The position numbers and the translations under genes were made by a program. The notes beneath the pieces were generated by a model, which was given only the letters and a program-made list of their open reading frames with translations, made no database searches and was not told the origin of the DNA. This document shows positions 5,750-5,868 of a DNA stretch of 5,868 nt, piece after piece; position 1 is the stretch's first letter, and every line of letters starts with the position of its first letter. Source of the DNA: Robiginitomaculum sp. (lineage in GTDB: Bacteria > Pseudomonadota > Alphaproteobacteria > Caulobacterales > Maricaulaceae); assembly GCA_002733385.1 (NCBI GenBank), contig NVVO01000016.1, positions 17,668 to 23,535 on the forward strand. The letters are read 5' to 3'.

Positions 5750-5868
5750 ATGACCTACAAAAGTTTCGACCTCACGATAAAAGACCAGATTGCTCATATT
5801 GTTTTGAACCGCCCCGAGAAGCGCAATGCATTAGCGGCGGATTTTTGGGTCGAGCTACCCATTGCTGT
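5750..5868 (+). CDS. Crotonase-superfamily enzyme (enoyl-CoA hydratase/isomerase), 5' part
   Basis: Only the first 39 codons are present, and the frame is open to the window edge. The segment DQIAHIVLNRPEKRNAL at residues 12-28 is the standard first strand and CoA-binding turn of crotonases, and FWVELP follows at 32-37. The FW-x-E pairing after the KRNA motif recalls delta3,5-delta2,4-dienoyl-CoA isomerases (ECH1 type, with KRNAMNKVFWRE) more than ordinary enoyl-CoA hydratases, but the catalytic residues lie beyond the window. Crotonases act on acyl-CoA thioesters in the cytoplasm, usually in beta-oxidation. The ATG is 8 bases after the DUF2855 stop, with GAGA at 5741-5744 as a ribosome site that overlaps that stop. 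It was too short for routine ORF calling but is a clear gene start. Confidence 0.85.
   Translation, partial: MTYKSFDLTIKDQIAHIVLNRPEKRNALAADFWVELPIA

Noticed and set aside
1..5868. CRISPR array, tRNA/rRNA, insertion sequence, phage or toxin-antitoxin content
   Set aside because: No regularly spaced repeats, cloverleaf-like or rRNA stretches, transposase motifs or integrase signatures were seen. Coding density and style are uniform across the window.

Overview
The window is compact, ordinary-looking bacterial chromosome. It carries eight protein genes, almost no non-coding DNA, and no RNA genes, insertion sequences or CRISPR. No gap between genes exceeds about 90 bases. The balanced to slightly GC-rich composition, the families present (fused-type 5-oxoprolinase, PadR, HSDL2-like SDR, DUF2855, crotonase) and a secreted protein with cysteine-bearing TonB C-terminal domains suggest a proteobacterium, most likely an alphaproteobacterium. 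That placement is inference from protein style, not a database match.

Layout. (1) 1-1290, minus strand: the first 430 residues of an ATP-dependent 5-oxoprolinase, cut by the window edge. (2) 1339-1767, plus: diacylglycerol kinase DgkA, divergent from the oxoprolinase across 48 bases. (3) 1764-3680, minus: three overlapping genes read as padR, then a membrane-anchored histidine phosphatase, then a secreted protein with two TonB_C-like domains. The last converges on dgkA and overlaps its stop codon. (4) 3681-3771: a divergent control region with a strong palindrome, TATGCAACCAATTGCATA, and an additional half-site. (5) 3772-5868, plus: an SDR oxidoreductase related to HSDL2, a DUF2855 protein, and the start of a crotonase-superfamily enzyme, with gaps of 2 and 8 bases.

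How the parts may work together. The PadR gene lies back to back with the SDR-DUF2855-crotonase operon, and the palindrome between them has the ATGC-N8-GCAT geometry expected of a PadR-type operator. The simplest reading is that PadR represses both its own operon and a small acyl-CoA or lipid-oxidation operon, releasing them when an unknown ligand appears. The two envelope proteins cotranscribed with padR would then be induced together with the catabolic genes, which is not an obvious pairing.

The items most worth a second look are the operator architecture, the DUF2855 protein (a likely medium-chain dehydrogenase relative that has lost the usual glycine-rich nucleotide motif), and the double TonB_C protein coupled to an anchored phosphatase. 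Three gene starts are placed at internal ATG codons rather than at the longest possible reading frame.
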